From assembly GCA_900470095.1 (NCBI GenBank), contig UBZM01000004.1:32794-96793 (forward strand): a DNA stretch of 64,000 bases, read 5' to 3'. The notes beneath the pieces were generated by a model. The model was not told the DNA's origin. It saw nothing but the letters and a program-made list of their open reading frames with translations, and did not search any database. The position numbers and the translations under genes were made by a program. Shown one piece after another: positions 7,719-16,924 of the stretch (the stretch's first letter is position 1; each line of letters starts with the position of its first letter). This stretch comes from Hyphomicrobiales bacterium. GTDB lineage: Bacteria > Pseudomonadota > Alphaproteobacteria > Rhizobiales > Beijerinckiaceae.

Positions 7719-8950
7719 ACCCCTTTGCAATGGTCCTCGCCGATCTTCGTGCGCTGCGTTGGACGGCGGCCGCGATCGTTGCCCTGGTGGCGCTGGCGGT
7801 TGCAGTCGGCGTGGCGATCGGCGCGCAGGAGCGCGCGCTGCGACAGAGCTCGGCCGCCGCTGCGGATGACTTCTCCCTGCTCATCGGTGCGCCCGGCAGC
7901 CAGACCCAGTTGCTGATGTCGACGGTCTATCTGCAACTCGACGCGATCCCGCTGATGGAGGGGAGCGTCCTCCAGTCACTGGCGAGGGATGAGCGTGTCG
8001 CAGCCTTCGCGCCGATCGCCTTCGGAGACGTCACGCGCGGCTATCCGATCATCGGCACGACCGCGGCCTTTGCCACACGCTGGGGCCGCGTCGCACCGAG
8101 CGAGGGGCGCCTCTTCGCCAGGGAAGGCGAAGCCTTGATCGGCGCCGATGTCGACTATCGGCTCGGCGAGAGCATCACACCGTCGCATGGCGTTGCCGGC
8201 CAGACGCACAAGCCGGGCGAGGAGGCTGAAGACGAGGCCGGCCATCGCCATGCCGGCCACGACCACACCATCGTCGGACGCCTGCCCCCGCTCGGATCGC
8301 CCTGGGACCGCGCGATCCTGGTGCCGATCGAAAGCGTCTGGGAGGTTCACGGGCTCGGCAATGGACATGCGCAGGGCATTGAGTCGATCGGACCGCCCTT
8401 CGATGGCGTGCCTGTGCCCGGCGTGCCCGCGATCGTCGTCAAGCCGCGCAGCGTGGCCGGGGCCTATGCCCTGCGCAGCCAGTATCGCCAGGGTGGGACC
8501 ATGGCGTTCTTTCCCGCCGAAGTCCTGGTCGGGATCTATCGCTCGCTCGGTGACGCCCGTGGTGTCCTTGTCTTCGCCTCCACCCTGAACGCGACGCTGG
8601 TGCTGGCCTCGATCCTTCTGCTGCTGATTGCCGTGACCGGGCTGCGGCGGCGGCGCTATGCCGTTTTGCGTGCCATGGGCGCACCCCGGCTCTATGTCCT
8701 GCTCGTGATCTGGATCGGAATGGCCCTGCTGATGGCGCTCGGCTGTATCACAGGGCTGCTGCTCGGTGGCGCTGCCGCCGGTGTCCTGTCAGGCCTGATC
8801 GAGGCACAGACCGGGCTTCGCCTCGCGATCTCGCTGGACAAGCCTGAATTCCTGCAGATCGGGCTGCTGTTCGTCATCGGCACCGTTCTCAGCCTGCTGC
8901 CGGCCGTCGCTTCATTCGCCAGTCCCATCGCATCGGGACTGCGCGACTGA
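7715..8950 (+). CDS. FtsX-like ABC transporter permease with His-rich extracytoplasmic loop
   Basis: 411 aa. One N-terminal membrane segment (~12-35), a large periplasmic domain and three C-terminal segments (~285-310, 325-360, 380-405), the MacB/FtsX topology. The periplasmic domain carries an acidic/His stretch around residues 165-184 containing GHRHAGHDH. Known: such loops occur in metal-linked transport proteins. Inferred: the set handles zinc or another metal, or a metal-dependent envelope step. No Zur-like operator was recognised upstream; transcription may even continue from the phosphatase. Confidence 0.85.
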   Translation: MNPFAMVLADLRALRWTAAAIVALVALAVAVGVAIGAQERALRQSSAAAADDFSLLIGAPGSQTQLLMSTVYLQLDAIPLMEGSVLQSLARDERVAAFAPIAFGDVTRGYPIIGTTAAFATRWGRVAPSEGRLFAREGEALIGADVDYRLGESITPSHGVAGQTHKPGEEAEDEAGHRHAGHDHTIVGRLPPLGSPWDRAILVPIESVWEVHGLGNGHAQGIESIGPPFDGVPVPGVPAIVVKPRSVAGAYALRSQYRQGGTMAFFPAEVLVGIYRSLGDARGVLVFASTLNATLVLASILLLLIAVTGLRRRRYAVLRAMGAPRLYVLLVIWIGMALLMALGCITGLLLGGAAAGVLSGLIEAQTGLRLAISLDKPEFLQIGLLFVIGTVLSLLPAVASFASPIASGLRD

Positions 8951-9163
8951 AGCGCCGCTGCTTCCGTTTCACTGCCGAAGGTCAAGGCCGAACGGCCGGG
9001 GCTGATCATGGTGCCATTCCCGGCGGTTAGTGGTTGGTTAACGAAACCGTCCAATGACCGCAACGCAGGGTTGTCATCGGCCGCGATGAGCCTAACCTCT
9101 CGCCGCACCATGATGGCATTCTAGGATGGCAATCGATGGCGGTCAAAAACGCGATGATCAGGA

Positions 9164-9385
9164 ATGCGTGACGAACGACCAGAGCGCCGCCGAAACCGCG
9201 CTCCCGAGTTCCCTGGCCGGCGCCCGATCGTGCTGAATTCGGAGGCTGATTACCTGCGTGCTTGTGCGCGTGCCGGTGAGATCCACGCCGCCGCCGCCCA
9301 TAATCCGATGACGGACCTGGAGCTCGAACGGCTCGCACTGGCGATACTGACCTGGGAATTGAAACGAGGTGGGAGTGACGTCTAG
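9164..9385 (+). CDS. Small hypothetical protein
   Basis: 73 aa. An Arg-rich N-terminus is followed by a helical segment, ADYLRACARAGEIHAAAAHN, and a second helix DLELERLALAILTWELKR. The balanced helical composition makes it more believable than neighbouring frames. ATG at 9164 has a weak site (CAGGA). It stands alone in the gap between the permease and the LysR gene. Function unknown. Confidence 0.45.
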   Translation: MRDERPERRRNRAPEFPGRRPIVLNSEADYLRACARAGEIHAAAAHNPMTDLELERLALAILTWELKRGGSDV

Positions 9386-9554
9386 GGGCGACGCTGCACG
9401 TTATGCCCCGGCCACCGCGGCAATGAACTCACCCTTCCGAAGAGATAGGCCGCGGGTCCTGCAGAGGCCTTCCCCCCGCCCCTGCCCCTGCGCTGGCCGG
9501 CACAGGCCCCGAATGCGCGCATGGTCCCCAGGATCCATTGCGGTCGGAGCACGC

Positions 9555-10520
9555 CTAGCCCGATAGGCTCGCAAGCTCCTGGACCAATTCCTGCCGCAAC
9601 CAGGCAACCGATGGGTGCGCGCCCATCGTGCGATGCGAAAGCATCGAGATCTGAAGCGCCGGGCTCGGATAAGGTGGATCGCGGAATTCAAGAGCTGGGT
9701 TCTGCTCCGCCAGCTGCTGGGGGACGAACGCGATCATATCGGTGGCGGCGATAATCGGGGGCACCGTGAGAATATGTGACACGATCGCTCCGACCTTGCG
9801 CGTCAGGCCATGCTCCGCCATCAGTGCTTCGAGCTGGAGAGGGTTGCTGCTGACATAGGCCCGCTCGAGACCTTCCTGATCGATTGTTCCGCCCGCCGTC
9901 ATTGCTCCTTGGCCCGCAATGAGAATGTCGAGATGGGGAAACTCCGCCAGTTCCTCCATCCCAAAGATGCCGGTCGCAGCGGGGTGGCCTCTCCGCATGG
10001 CCCAGACATTCGGTCCAGTGAAGAGTGGCTCCATGACGAACCGGGATGGAACGCGCCCGAACGCTCCGATGACGAGATGCAGGGTTCCGCGATCGAGCTC
10101 TTCCACCAGATTGAGATCATTGAACGGGCGCAGCCAGAAGCGCAGCCCGGGCCCAATCCGTCGCAACTTTGAAAGAACGCTCGGCATCAAGGCGCCGATG
10201 ACATAGTCGGATGTCGCAATGACAAATCGCGTTTCGGATGAACCCGGATCGAAAACCGGCCCGTGAAACGCCGCCTCGATCTGACGAAGCGCGCTCTTTA
10301 TCGGCTGCGCCAGCTCTTCGGCGCGCGGAGTCGGGTGCATTCGGCCGGGGCCGCGTACGAACAACTCGTCGTCGAGGATGCGCCGTAGCTTGTTCAGCGA
10401 GTGGCTGACGGCCGACTGGGTCAAGCCCAGGCGAGCGGCGGCGCGCGACGCACCCCGCTCCTCCATGACCGCATCGAATATGCGGATGAGATTCAAATCA
10501 AGCTTATGAATGATGCTCAT
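9555..10520 (-). CDS. LysR-family transcriptional regulator
   Basis: 321 aa. The N-terminal winged helix-turn-helix reads LNLIRIFDAVMEERGASRAA..RLGLTQSAVSHSLNKLRRIL, followed by LFVRGPGRMHPTPRA; a periplasmic-binding-like effector domain follows. NodD/NahR-like subgroups begin similarly. It is divergent from an EmrAB-type efflux pair across a 256-bp region, so it is the likely regulator of that pump. Nearby PF-type effector cannot be predicted. Confidence 0.9.
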   Translation of the reverse strand: MSIIHKLDLNLIRIFDAVMEERGASRAAARLGLTQSAVSHSLNKLRRILDDELFVRGPGRMHPTPRAEELAQPIKSALRQIEAAFHGPVFDPGSSETRFVIATSDYVIGALMPSVLSKLRRIGPGLRFWLRPFNDLNLVEELDRGTLHLVIGAFGRVPSRFVMEPLFTGPNVWAMRRGHPAATGIFGMEELAEFPHLDILIAGQGAMTAGGTIDQEGLERAYVSSNPLQLEALMAEHGLTRKVGAIVSHILTVPPIIAATDMIAFVPQQLAEQNPALEFRDPPYPSPALQISMLSHRTMGAHPSVAWLRQELVQELASLSG

Positions 10521-10664
10521 GGGTCGGAGCGTTGTCCATGGGGGAACCGGTCGGCCTTTGCAGCAGCCTCGTCTGGCGCATTCCCGACGTCACAGCCAGC
10601 AGCCGAAGCACCCCGGCGGCTCTCTCAAGTTCATGACGTGCCACGTCGTCGCCGATGCAGATGA

Positions 10665-10712
10665 TATGATTGTGGCTCATTCTTCAAATGGCGTCATTTC
10701 ATTTCAATCATA
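10665..10712. promoter_or_regulatory. Inverted repeat in the LysR/efflux divergent promoter
   Basis: TATGATTG (10665-10672) and CAATCATA (10705-10712) are perfect 8-bp inverted repeats separated by 32 bp, in the AT-richer part of the divergent region. Likely regulatory; whether LysR binds it is untested. Confidence 0.4.
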
Positions 10713-10776
10713 AGCGCTGAGATCCCATATTCGGGCCGCACCCGGCAAATCAGATTGGCCGGTGGGGAACATCGAT

Positions 10777-11925
10777 ATGAGCGCTGCAATCGCCCGCCTT
10801 CGCCCGCCAGAGGGGCACCCCGCCACGACAAGCGAACAACCGGCGCAGCACAAGAGAAAGCCGCGCCGCGCGCTGATCAACCTCGCCCGTACCTCCGTGC
10901 TGGTGGGGGGCGTCGGGCTTGCCATCGTCATCCCGCTGGGCTGGGGACATTGGATTGCGGGACTTACCGACCAGACGACCGACAACGCCTATCTTCGTGC
11001 CGACACCGTCCCCATCAGCGCCCAAACGGGCGGCCGGATTACCCAGGTCGCGGTCGCGGACTTTCAGCCGGTAAAGGCGGGTGATGCCCTGTTCGCGATC
11101 GAGGATACGGAACACGCGGCTCGGGTCAGGCAGGCAGAAGCCGGCGTCGCAGCGGCGGATGCCGCGCTGCGCAATATCGAAAGCCGGACCGAACTGCAGC
11201 ATCATGTCATCGCTCAATCGGAGGCCGGTATCGCGGCCATCCTCGCCGATCGCGACCGTGCCGTTCAGGAACGCGGTCGACAGGAAGCGTTGACACGCGA
11301 TGGCTGGACGACGGCTCAGCGGCTCGAACTGGCCGTCGCCGATACGAAGCGCTTCGATGCGCGCCTATTGGAGAAGCGGGCTGAAATCTCAGTTCAGCGC
11401 CAACAGCTCGCGGTGCTCGGCACCCAGGATCAGCAGGCTCGTGCCGAACTGCAAAGCCGGCGCGCGGCCCTCGACCTTGCGCGCGTCGATCTCGGCTACA
11501 CGCGAATTTCCGCTCCGATCGACGGCATCACCAACGCGAGTTCGGTTCGCGAAGGACAATATGTCCGCACGGGTTCGCAGCTCATCTCGATCGTGCCGCT
11601 GCCACGGGTTCATGTCGTGGCCAATTACAAGGAAACCCAGCTTTCGCAGGTCCGGCCAGGCCAGGCCGTCAGCGTGACGATCGATACCTTCCCTGGCCGC
11701 GCCCTGACGGGCCGCGTCGAGCGTCTGTCGCCCGCCAGCGGCGCGGAGTTCAGCCTGCTGCCGGCAGACAACGCAACCGGCAATTTCACCAAGGTCGCCC
11801 AGCGCATCGGAGTCCGGATCGCGCTCGATCCGACGCCGGAGCTGGAGGGACTGCTGCGTCCCGGAATGTCGGTCGTCACGACGATCCACACCGACCGGTT
11901 GGCGCCGGAACAGACTCAACGCTGA
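10777..11925 (+). CDS. HlyD/EmrA-family membrane fusion protein
   Basis: 382 aa from ATG at 10777, preceded by GTGGGGA; a GTG at 10762 would add five residues. One membrane segment (VLVGGVGLAIVIPLGW), then TDNAYLRADTVPISAQTGG, the hallmark beta-strand of EmrA proteins, then a coiled-coil hairpin (~90-210) and the lipoyl/beta-barrel half (YTRISAPIDG, VREGQYV). Known: periplasmic adaptor of an MFS tripartite drug pump. The partner transporter starts 26 bp downstream. Confidence 0.92.
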   Translation: MSAAIARLRPPEGHPATTSEQPAQHKRKPRRALINLARTSVLVGGVGLAIVIPLGWGHWIAGLTDQTTDNAYLRADTVPISAQTGGRITQVAVADFQPVKAGDALFAIEDTEHAARVRQAEAGVAAADAALRNIESRTELQHHVIAQSEAGIAAILADRDRAVQERGRQEALTRDGWTTAQRLELAVADTKRFDARLLEKRAEISVQRQQLAVLGTQDQQARAELQSRRAALDLARVDLGYTRISAPIDGITNASSVREGQYVRTGSQLISIVPLPRVHVVANYKETQLSQVRPGQAVSVTIDTFPGRALTGRVERLSPASGAEFSLLPADNATGNFTKVAQRIGVRIALDPTPELEGLLRPGMSVVTTIHTDRLAPEQTQR

Positions 11926-11951
11926 GCCCGCTACCTTGGGAGGCTCGATCC

Positions 11952-13529
11952 ATGGCCACGGCAATCCATCCCGCAGCTGCTGCACGTCCAGTGGTGGCCG
12001 CACCGAGCCTGCGCGCACTTGTCGGTGTCGCGGCGGTCTTGCTCGGCACGTTCACCGCGCTCGTGAATGCGCGTTTGACTGAAATCGGCCTCGCCGACAT
12101 TCGGGGCGCGCTCGGTATCGGAGCCGATGAAGGCTCCTGGATCACGACCGCCTACATAACGGCGGAAGTTGCCGCCATTCCGGCCGCGGTCTGGTTACGC
12201 GGGATCCTGTCCCCAGCCCGCGGCGTGCTTCTTGGTTCCCTGCTTTTCACGCTCTTCTCGCTGGCTGCGCCGTTCAGTCCGTCACTCACGGTTCTGCTGA
12301 TGGTCCAGGCCTTGCGCGGGCTCAGCGCCGGCGTGCTGATCCCGATGGCCTATGCGGTGACGATGCGCCATCTGCCTCAGCCTATGCGTCTGTATGGCCT
12401 ATCGTTCTATGCGTTGATCTCAGCCTTCACGCCGAGCCTCTCGGTGTCGATCGAAGCTTGGGTGATGGATCACTTCACCTGGCAGTATCTGTTCTGGCTG
12501 AACGTGCTGCCGGGAACATTGACGCTGTTCGCCGGGTCCTACGGCCTGACGCGCGATCCGATCAAGTACATGCGCTTTCGGCGGCCCGACGGCTTCAGCC
12601 TGATCGCGCTTTCGCTCGGGCTGGCGGCTCTCGTCACTGTGCTGGATCAGGGAAACCGCCTCGACTGGTTCGCCTCGGGGCTCATGACCGGACTGGCAGC
12701 CGCAGCCGTGCTTCTTCTCGGCGGCGCTCTGGTCCATGCGCTCCTGCATCACGATCCGCTGGTGGATCCCCGTCTGCTCTGGCGACGCAATACCGGGCTC
12801 GGACTGTTCATGATGTTCCTGACGCGCATCGCAGTGATGTCGTCGGCTCTCGTCCTGCCGCAATATTTCGCGCGGGTGCAGGGCTACAGGGCACTCGAGA
12901 GCGGCAGCGTGTTTCTGGCCTCCGCCTTGCCGCAGTTGCTCCTGATGCCGCTCGTAGCCAGCCTCTGCTACAGGGTCGATCCACGCCGCCTGCTGCTCTT
13001 CGGCGCTGTGCTGCAGGGCGCTGGCCTCCTGATGATGGCCGGCCTCACGAGCCAGTGGAACGCGAACCAGGTTCTCATTCCGCTTGTCGTACAGTCCAGC
13101 GCAGCGCCATTCCTGGCCATTCCGATCATGGTCATGATCACCGAAGACATCGCGCTACGCGAAATTCCCTGGATCGCATCGCTCGTTCACATCCTGCGCA
13201 CGGTCGGCTCGGCGGTTGGCGTGGCCGCAGTTGGCACCTTCGTCCGGATTCAGGAACAGGTGCATTCAAACCTGCTCGGCCAACATGTGACAGCCGCAAG
13301 CCATCAGGCGACGCAGCGGATCGAGGCGCTGTCGCAGATGTTCTCGTCGCACTTACCCGAGATCGAGGCGACGCGGGCCGCTACCGCTCTCATCGCCCGC
13401 ACGCTGCAGCGGGAAGCCTTCGTCCTGGCCTATCGCGACGCGTTCCTGCTGCTCGGCGTCATGATGCTCGCGTCGCTCCTGATCACCCTTGGCTTCCGCC
13501 GGACGATGCTGCCCGGGAAGCTCTTGTAA
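11952..13529 (+). CDS. DHA2-family MFS efflux transporter (EmrB-like)
   Basis: 525 aa with about 14 hydrophobic segments. Early segments contain LTEIGLADIRGALGIGADEGSW.., the DHA2 pattern, and GLSAGVLIPM resembles motif C. Paired with the EmrA-like adaptor just upstream, it should export hydrophobic toxic compounds with proton antiport. Annotated EmrB proteins are about this length. The divergent LysR is the presumed regulator. Confidence 0.9.
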   Translation: MATAIHPAAAARPVVAAPSLRALVGVAAVLLGTFTALVNARLTEIGLADIRGALGIGADEGSWITTAYITAEVAAIPAAVWLRGILSPARGVLLGSLLFTLFSLAAPFSPSLTVLLMVQALRGLSAGVLIPMAYAVTMRHLPQPMRLYGLSFYALISAFTPSLSVSIEAWVMDHFTWQYLFWLNVLPGTLTLFAGSYGLTRDPIKYMRFRRPDGFSLIALSLGLAALVTVLDQGNRLDWFASGLMTGLAAAAVLLLGGALVHALLHHDPLVDPRLLWRRNTGLGLFMMFLTRIAVMSSALVLPQYFARVQGYRALESGSVFLASALPQLLLMPLVASLCYRVDPRRLLLFGAVLQGAGLLMMAGLTSQWNANQVLIPLVVQSSAAPFLAIPIMVMITEDIALREIPWIASLVHILRTVGSAVGVAAVGTFVRIQEQVHSNLLGQHVTAASHQATQRIEALSQMFSSHLPEIEATRAATALIARTLQREAFVLAYRDAFLLLGVMMLASLLITLGFRRTMLPGKLL

Positions 13530-13551
13530 TCACGCAGGGAAAGAACACCCC

Positions 13552-14016
13552 ATGCCTATCAGAGCACCATCTTCGTCCAGCGACCGGGCTTCGCCCGAAG
13601 TCGAGACACATCATTCGGGATATCTGCTCGCACGCATGCTGCTTGCCGGAGCCTTCATCTTCAGCGGAGTCAGCAAGCTGTTCGACTTTGGCGGCGCAGT
13701 ACAGGAAATGACCCATAATGGATTGCCGCTACCGACCCTCATGGCAGTCGCCGTCATCGGGACACAGCTGGGCGGATCAGCCCTGCTGATCTGGCAGCGG
13801 ACGAGTTGGATCGGCGCGGGACTGCTCGCGGGATTTACTGCGATGGCGACCTTGATTGCGCATGCCCCATGGAATGATGCAGGCCCCATCCCCCTGCCCC
13901 AGAGCGTGATCTTGCTCCAGAATGCCGGCCTGTTCGGCGGCCTTCTGCTCGCCTTGGCAATGGGAGGCGGACGTCGTCAAATCCGCATCCTGCTCGGGCG
14001 GCTCCGTTCCCGATGA
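13552..14016 (+). CDS. DoxX-family membrane protein
   Basis: 154 aa. ATG at 13552 after CAGGGAAAG. Four hydrophobic segments, with the DoxX-type opening LLARMLLAGAFIFSGVSKL and a later PLPTLMAVAVIGTQLGGSALL. Starts 22 bp after the efflux transporter, so it is probably in the same operon. Known: DoxX proteins are small four-helix membrane proteins linked to redox and thiol stress. The exact role is unclear. Confidence 0.85.
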   Translation: MPIRAPSSSSDRASPEVETHHSGYLLARMLLAGAFIFSGVSKLFDFGGAVQEMTHNGLPLPTLMAVAVIGTQLGGSALLIWQRTSWIGAGLLAGFTAMATLIAHAPWNDAGPIPLPQSVILLQNAGLFGGLLLALAMGGGRRQIRILLGRLRSR

Positions 14017-14070
14017 CCGGGAACGGACCAGCATCGGACCCGCGTGAGCTGAAACGGAAGGAAGCAAGCC

Positions 14071-14349
14071 ATGGACGGCACCGTCATCGACCGCCCGGAT
14101 CTGAATCGCTTCGAGCTCGCAGTCGATGGAGGCTTGGCGCTGGCCTATTATCGGCTCGACGCAAACCGTGTCGTGCTGACCCACACGGAGGTACCACAGG
14201 AACTGTCGGGCCAGGGTATCGGCTCCAGGCTGGCGAAAGGGACCTTCGACCTCATCCGTGCCAGCGGGCGAAAGATCGTCCTCCGCTGCTCCTTCATGGC
14301 GGGTTGGGCCAGCAGGCATCCTGAATATGACGATATCATCGACGGCTGA
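14071..14349 (+). CDS. Small GNAT-type N-acetyltransferase (YjdJ-like)
   Basis: 92 aa. Seen: LTHTEVPQELSGQGIGSRL, the acetyl-CoA pyrophosphate loop of the short GNAT subgroup, then a helix and VLRCSFMAGWASRHPEY. Usual length for this family is 90-100 aa. It follows the DoxX gene and precedes a convergent pirin gene, a grouping common in oxidative-stress operons. Substrate unknown. Confidence 0.85.
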   Translation: MDGTVIDRPDLNRFELAVDGGLALAYYRLDANRVVLTHTEVPQELSGQGIGSRLAKGTFDLIRASGRKIVLRCSFMAGWASRHPEYDDIIDG

Positions 14350-14375
14350 GCGCGGGTGAGGAACCGCCCGCGCTC
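14348..14375. terminator. Stem-loop between convergent GNAT and pirin genes
   Basis: GAGCGCGGG (14348-14356) pairs with CCCGCGCTC (14367-14375) around a 10-nt loop, immediately after the GNAT stop and before the pirin stop. There is no T-run. Candidate bidirectional terminator. Confidence 0.5.
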
Positions 14376-14393
14376 CCGCTGCGAACGGCCCGA

Positions 14394-15308
14394 TTATTCC
14401 GGAAGAGGAATGAACTCGCTCTCGTCCGGTACATGCCCGAAACGTCCCTGCTTCCAATCCTCCTTGGCCTGCTCGATGCGCTCCTTGCTCGATGACACGA
14501 AGTTCCACCAGATGTAACGGGGCCCTTCGAGCGCGGCGCCACCCAGGAACATCATTGTCGTCGGCTTGGTCGCGCGCACCGTGATCCGGTCGCCCGGCTT
14601 GAAGATCAACAGGCGCGGGCCCTCGAACAGGTCGCCCGCGATATCGATCTCGCCGCCGACGACATAGATCGCACGCTCCTCGTGATCGGCGTCGAGCGGA
14701 ACGCTCATGCCTGCGCCAAGCGACACTTCGACATAGAACCACTCGGATGCCATGCTGACGGGCGCCGTCGTGCCGAAGGCGGAACCGGCGATGATCCGCG
14801 CCTTCACGCCCTTGTCCCGGATGGTCGGCAGATCGGCCGCGCCGTAATGCTGGAAGGAGGGAGCAATCTCCTCCTGCGCGACGGGAAGCGCAATCCAGCT
14901 TTGCAGCCCGAGCATCGTATGGGTCCCGTCGCGGTCGGTTTCCGGCGTGCGCTCGGAATGGGAAATGCCCCGTCCCGCCGTCATCAGGTTCATGGCGCCC
15001 GGGCTGATCTCCTGCACATTGCCTTCGCTGTCCCGGTGCATGATGCGGCCGTCGAACAGGTAGGAGACTGTTGCAAGACCGATATGGGGATGCGGCCTGA
15101 CATCCATGCCATGACCGGCGATGAACTGCACAGGCCCGAAATGATCGAAGAAGATGAAGGGGCCGACCATCTGGCGCCTTCCGTGCGGCAAGGCGCGCCT
15201 GACATTGAAGCCGCCGAGATCGCGCACACGCGGAACGATAACGAGTTCGAGCGCATCGCAGGATTTTCGATCGCCCGTGATCGGGTCTTCCGTCGGCATC
15301 CAGCTCAT
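14394..15308 (-). CDS. Pirin-family protein
   Basis: 304 aa. Seen: VGPFIFFDHFGP, the metal-binding DVRPHPHIGLATVSYLF, and MTAGRGISHSE, which together define bacterial pirins. A second cupin half follows. Known: bicupin proteins, some with quercetin 2,3-dioxygenase activity, often induced by electrophiles. It is divergent from an isochorismatase-family hydrolase across a ~300-bp region holding a likely LysR site. Confidence 0.93.
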   Translation of the reverse strand: MSWMPTEDPITGDRKSCDALELVIVPRVRDLGGFNVRRALPHGRRQMVGPFIFFDHFGPVQFIAGHGMDVRPHPHIGLATVSYLFDGRIMHRDSEGNVQEISPGAMNLMTAGRGISHSERTPETDRDGTHTMLGLQSWIALPVAQEEIAPSFQHYGAADLPTIRDKGVKARIIAGSAFGTTAPVSMASEWFYVEVSLGAGMSVPLDADHEERAIYVVGGEIDIAGDLFEGPRLLIFKPGDRITVRATKPTTMMFLGGAALEGPRYIWWNFVSSSKERIEQAKEDWKQGRFGHVPDESEFIPLPE

Positions 15309-15436
15309 CGGCTTCTCCCTTGCGCACGGACCAAGCGGAAACCGGATCGATCGCCGCGGCGCATCATCGGCCTCGTTTCCGGGAGTAGATTATGAGCTTC
15401 ACCGTCGAGGATGGCGAGATCATGCACAGCGCCATT

Positions 15437-15453
15437 GTTCGACCAGCGAGAAC
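15437..15453. promoter_or_regulatory. Putative LysR operator GTTC-N9-GAAC (copy 1)
   Basis: In the 304-bp pirin/hydrolase divergent region. The left half sits in an 11-bp block, CCATTGTTCGA (15432-15442), which recurs at 17865-17875 at the start of the LysR gene. Both copies have GTTC-N9-GAAC. I saw nothing else in this gap. Confidence 0.5.
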
Positions 15454-15612
15454 AGAGAGTTCGGGAGCGGAGCGCTTCCGGGGCTGAAGCGCGATGCTAG
15501 GCTGACCTGTCCGTTTCGGACCTTGAGGCGACGATGTCGGGGGCGCTTGGCGCGGCCGCGCCACCGTCAAGGCCTCCGGTCAACCGGGCAGAACAACAGC
15601 GAGGATGACATC

Positions 15613-16254
15613 ATGACGAGCGAAGCCATTCGCGACCCGCGCAAGGATCATCTGCTGACGCCGCAGAACTCAGCCTTCATCATCATCGACTATCAGCCCG
15701 TCCAGGTGAATTCGATCGCATCCATGGACCGCCAGTTGTTGGTCAACAACATCGTCGGTGCCGCGAAGGCGGCCGTCGCTTATGGGCTGCCGATCGTGCA
15801 TTCGACGGTGAATGTGAAGACCGGTCTCAACAAGCCGCCGATCCCGCAGGTCCAGAAGGCCCTGAAGGGCATCCCAACCTTCGATCGCACCACAATCAAC
15901 TCCTGGGAGGATGTCGAATTCCGCCAGGCCGTCGAAGCCACCGGGCGTAAGAAGCTGATCATGACGGCGCTCTGGACCGAGGCGTGCCTGACCTTCCCTG
16001 CGATCGACGCCCTCGTCGCCGGCTACGAAGTCTACGTCGTCGCCGATGCCGTCGGCGGCACGTCGGTTGCGGCGCATGAGGCAGCCTTGCGGCGGATCGA
16101 GCAGGCGGGCGGGAAGATGATCAGCGTGCCGCAGCTCTTCTGCGAATTGCAGCGCGATTGGGCTCGCAAGGAGACGGTTCCAGCCTTCATGAACCTGTTC
16201 ATCGAGACCGGGGGCACCGCCGGCATCCAATTTTCCTACGACCGGACTGAATAA
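15613..16254 (+). CDS. Isochorismatase-family cysteine hydrolase (YcaC-like)
   Basis: 213 aa from ATG at 15613, preceded by GCGAGGATG. The open frame extends upstream, but that part lies in the promoter. Seen: FIIIDYQPVQ (catalytic Asp region) and MTALWTEACLTFPA, in which the Cys matches the nucleophile of this family. Known: YcaC-like proteins are about 208 aa with unknown substrates. Together with pirin and DoxX it fits a LysR-controlled electrophile response module. Confidence 0.9.
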   Translation: MTSEAIRDPRKDHLLTPQNSAFIIIDYQPVQVNSIASMDRQLLVNNIVGAAKAAVAYGLPIVHSTVNVKTGLNKPPIPQVQKALKGIPTFDRTTINSWEDVEFRQAVEATGRKKLIMTALWTEACLTFPAIDALVAGYEVYVVADAVGGTSVAAHEAALRRIEQAGGKMISVPQLFCELQRDWARKETVPAFMNLFIETGGTAGIQFSYDRTE

Positions 16255-16480
16255 GTCGGACCAACGCCGCCGGCACCGTGCGTGATCCAGGCTGGAGGCC
16301 TCACTCCGGGCCAGTGACGTAGCGCGCTGTCGCGTGCCGCCTGATGAGAGCGGGGAAGGCGCCGTCCGGTGCGTCTCCACTCTCGCCAACCCCGAACGCG
16401 TCGGGCCGAGGTACCGCACCGCCGATGTGGCACGCGGAACGGCGAGCCGATCGCCTCTTTCCATAATCTGGATCCCTGTC

Positions 16481-16924
16481 ATGGCTGAAAACCTGGATAA
16501 GCAGCGCCACATCGTCCCCTTCTTGGCGCCGCTCTACGCTGCGTTCGAACCTCTCGCCTATGCGGCAATGCGCGCCACCTCCGGGTTGATCATGGCGACA
16601 TTCGGCTGGACCAAGCTGTTCGGCGACGGCATGGCACGCGACATTGAATTGTTTCAACGGCTCGGGCTGGAGCCAGCCGTGCCCCTCGCCTATTTCACCA
16701 GCGGGCTGGAATTGCTCGGCGGTCTCGCCATCGCGATCGGCCTTCTCACCAGGCCGCTCGCCTTCATGCTGTTCATCCAGCTCGTGGTGATCGTCGTGCT
16801 GGTCATGATCCCTCGCGGTACCGGCTATCACCTGACGGTGGTCTGGCTCGGAACGTTCGCCCTGATGTCAGTGCATGGCAGTGGCCGCCTGTCGCTCGAT
16901 CGCTGGCTCGGCCGGGAATTCTAG
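16481..16924 (+). CDS. DoxX-family membrane protein
   Basis: 147 aa. ATG at 16481 (MAENLDKQ) is chosen because the 49 residues upstream are Arg/Pro-rich and unlike the family. Four hydrophobic segments; SGLIMATFGWTKLFGDGMA and GLELLGGLAIAIGLLTRPLA are DoxX-like. Its stop codon overlaps that of the convergent LysR gene by three bases. Likely membrane component of the stress module, second DoxX in the window. Confidence 0.85.
   Translation: MAENLDKQRHIVPFLAPLYAAFEPLAYAAMRATSGLIMATFGWTKLFGDGMARDIELFQRLGLEPAVPLAYFTSGLELLGGLAIAIGLLTRPLAFMLFIQLVVIVVLVMIPRGTGYHLTVVWLGTFALMSVHGSGRLSLDRWLGREF

Noticed and set aside
12458..13711. 417-aa plus-strand frame inside the EmrB-like gene
   Set aside because: Arg/Pro/Ser-rich out-of-frame reading of a membrane transporter.
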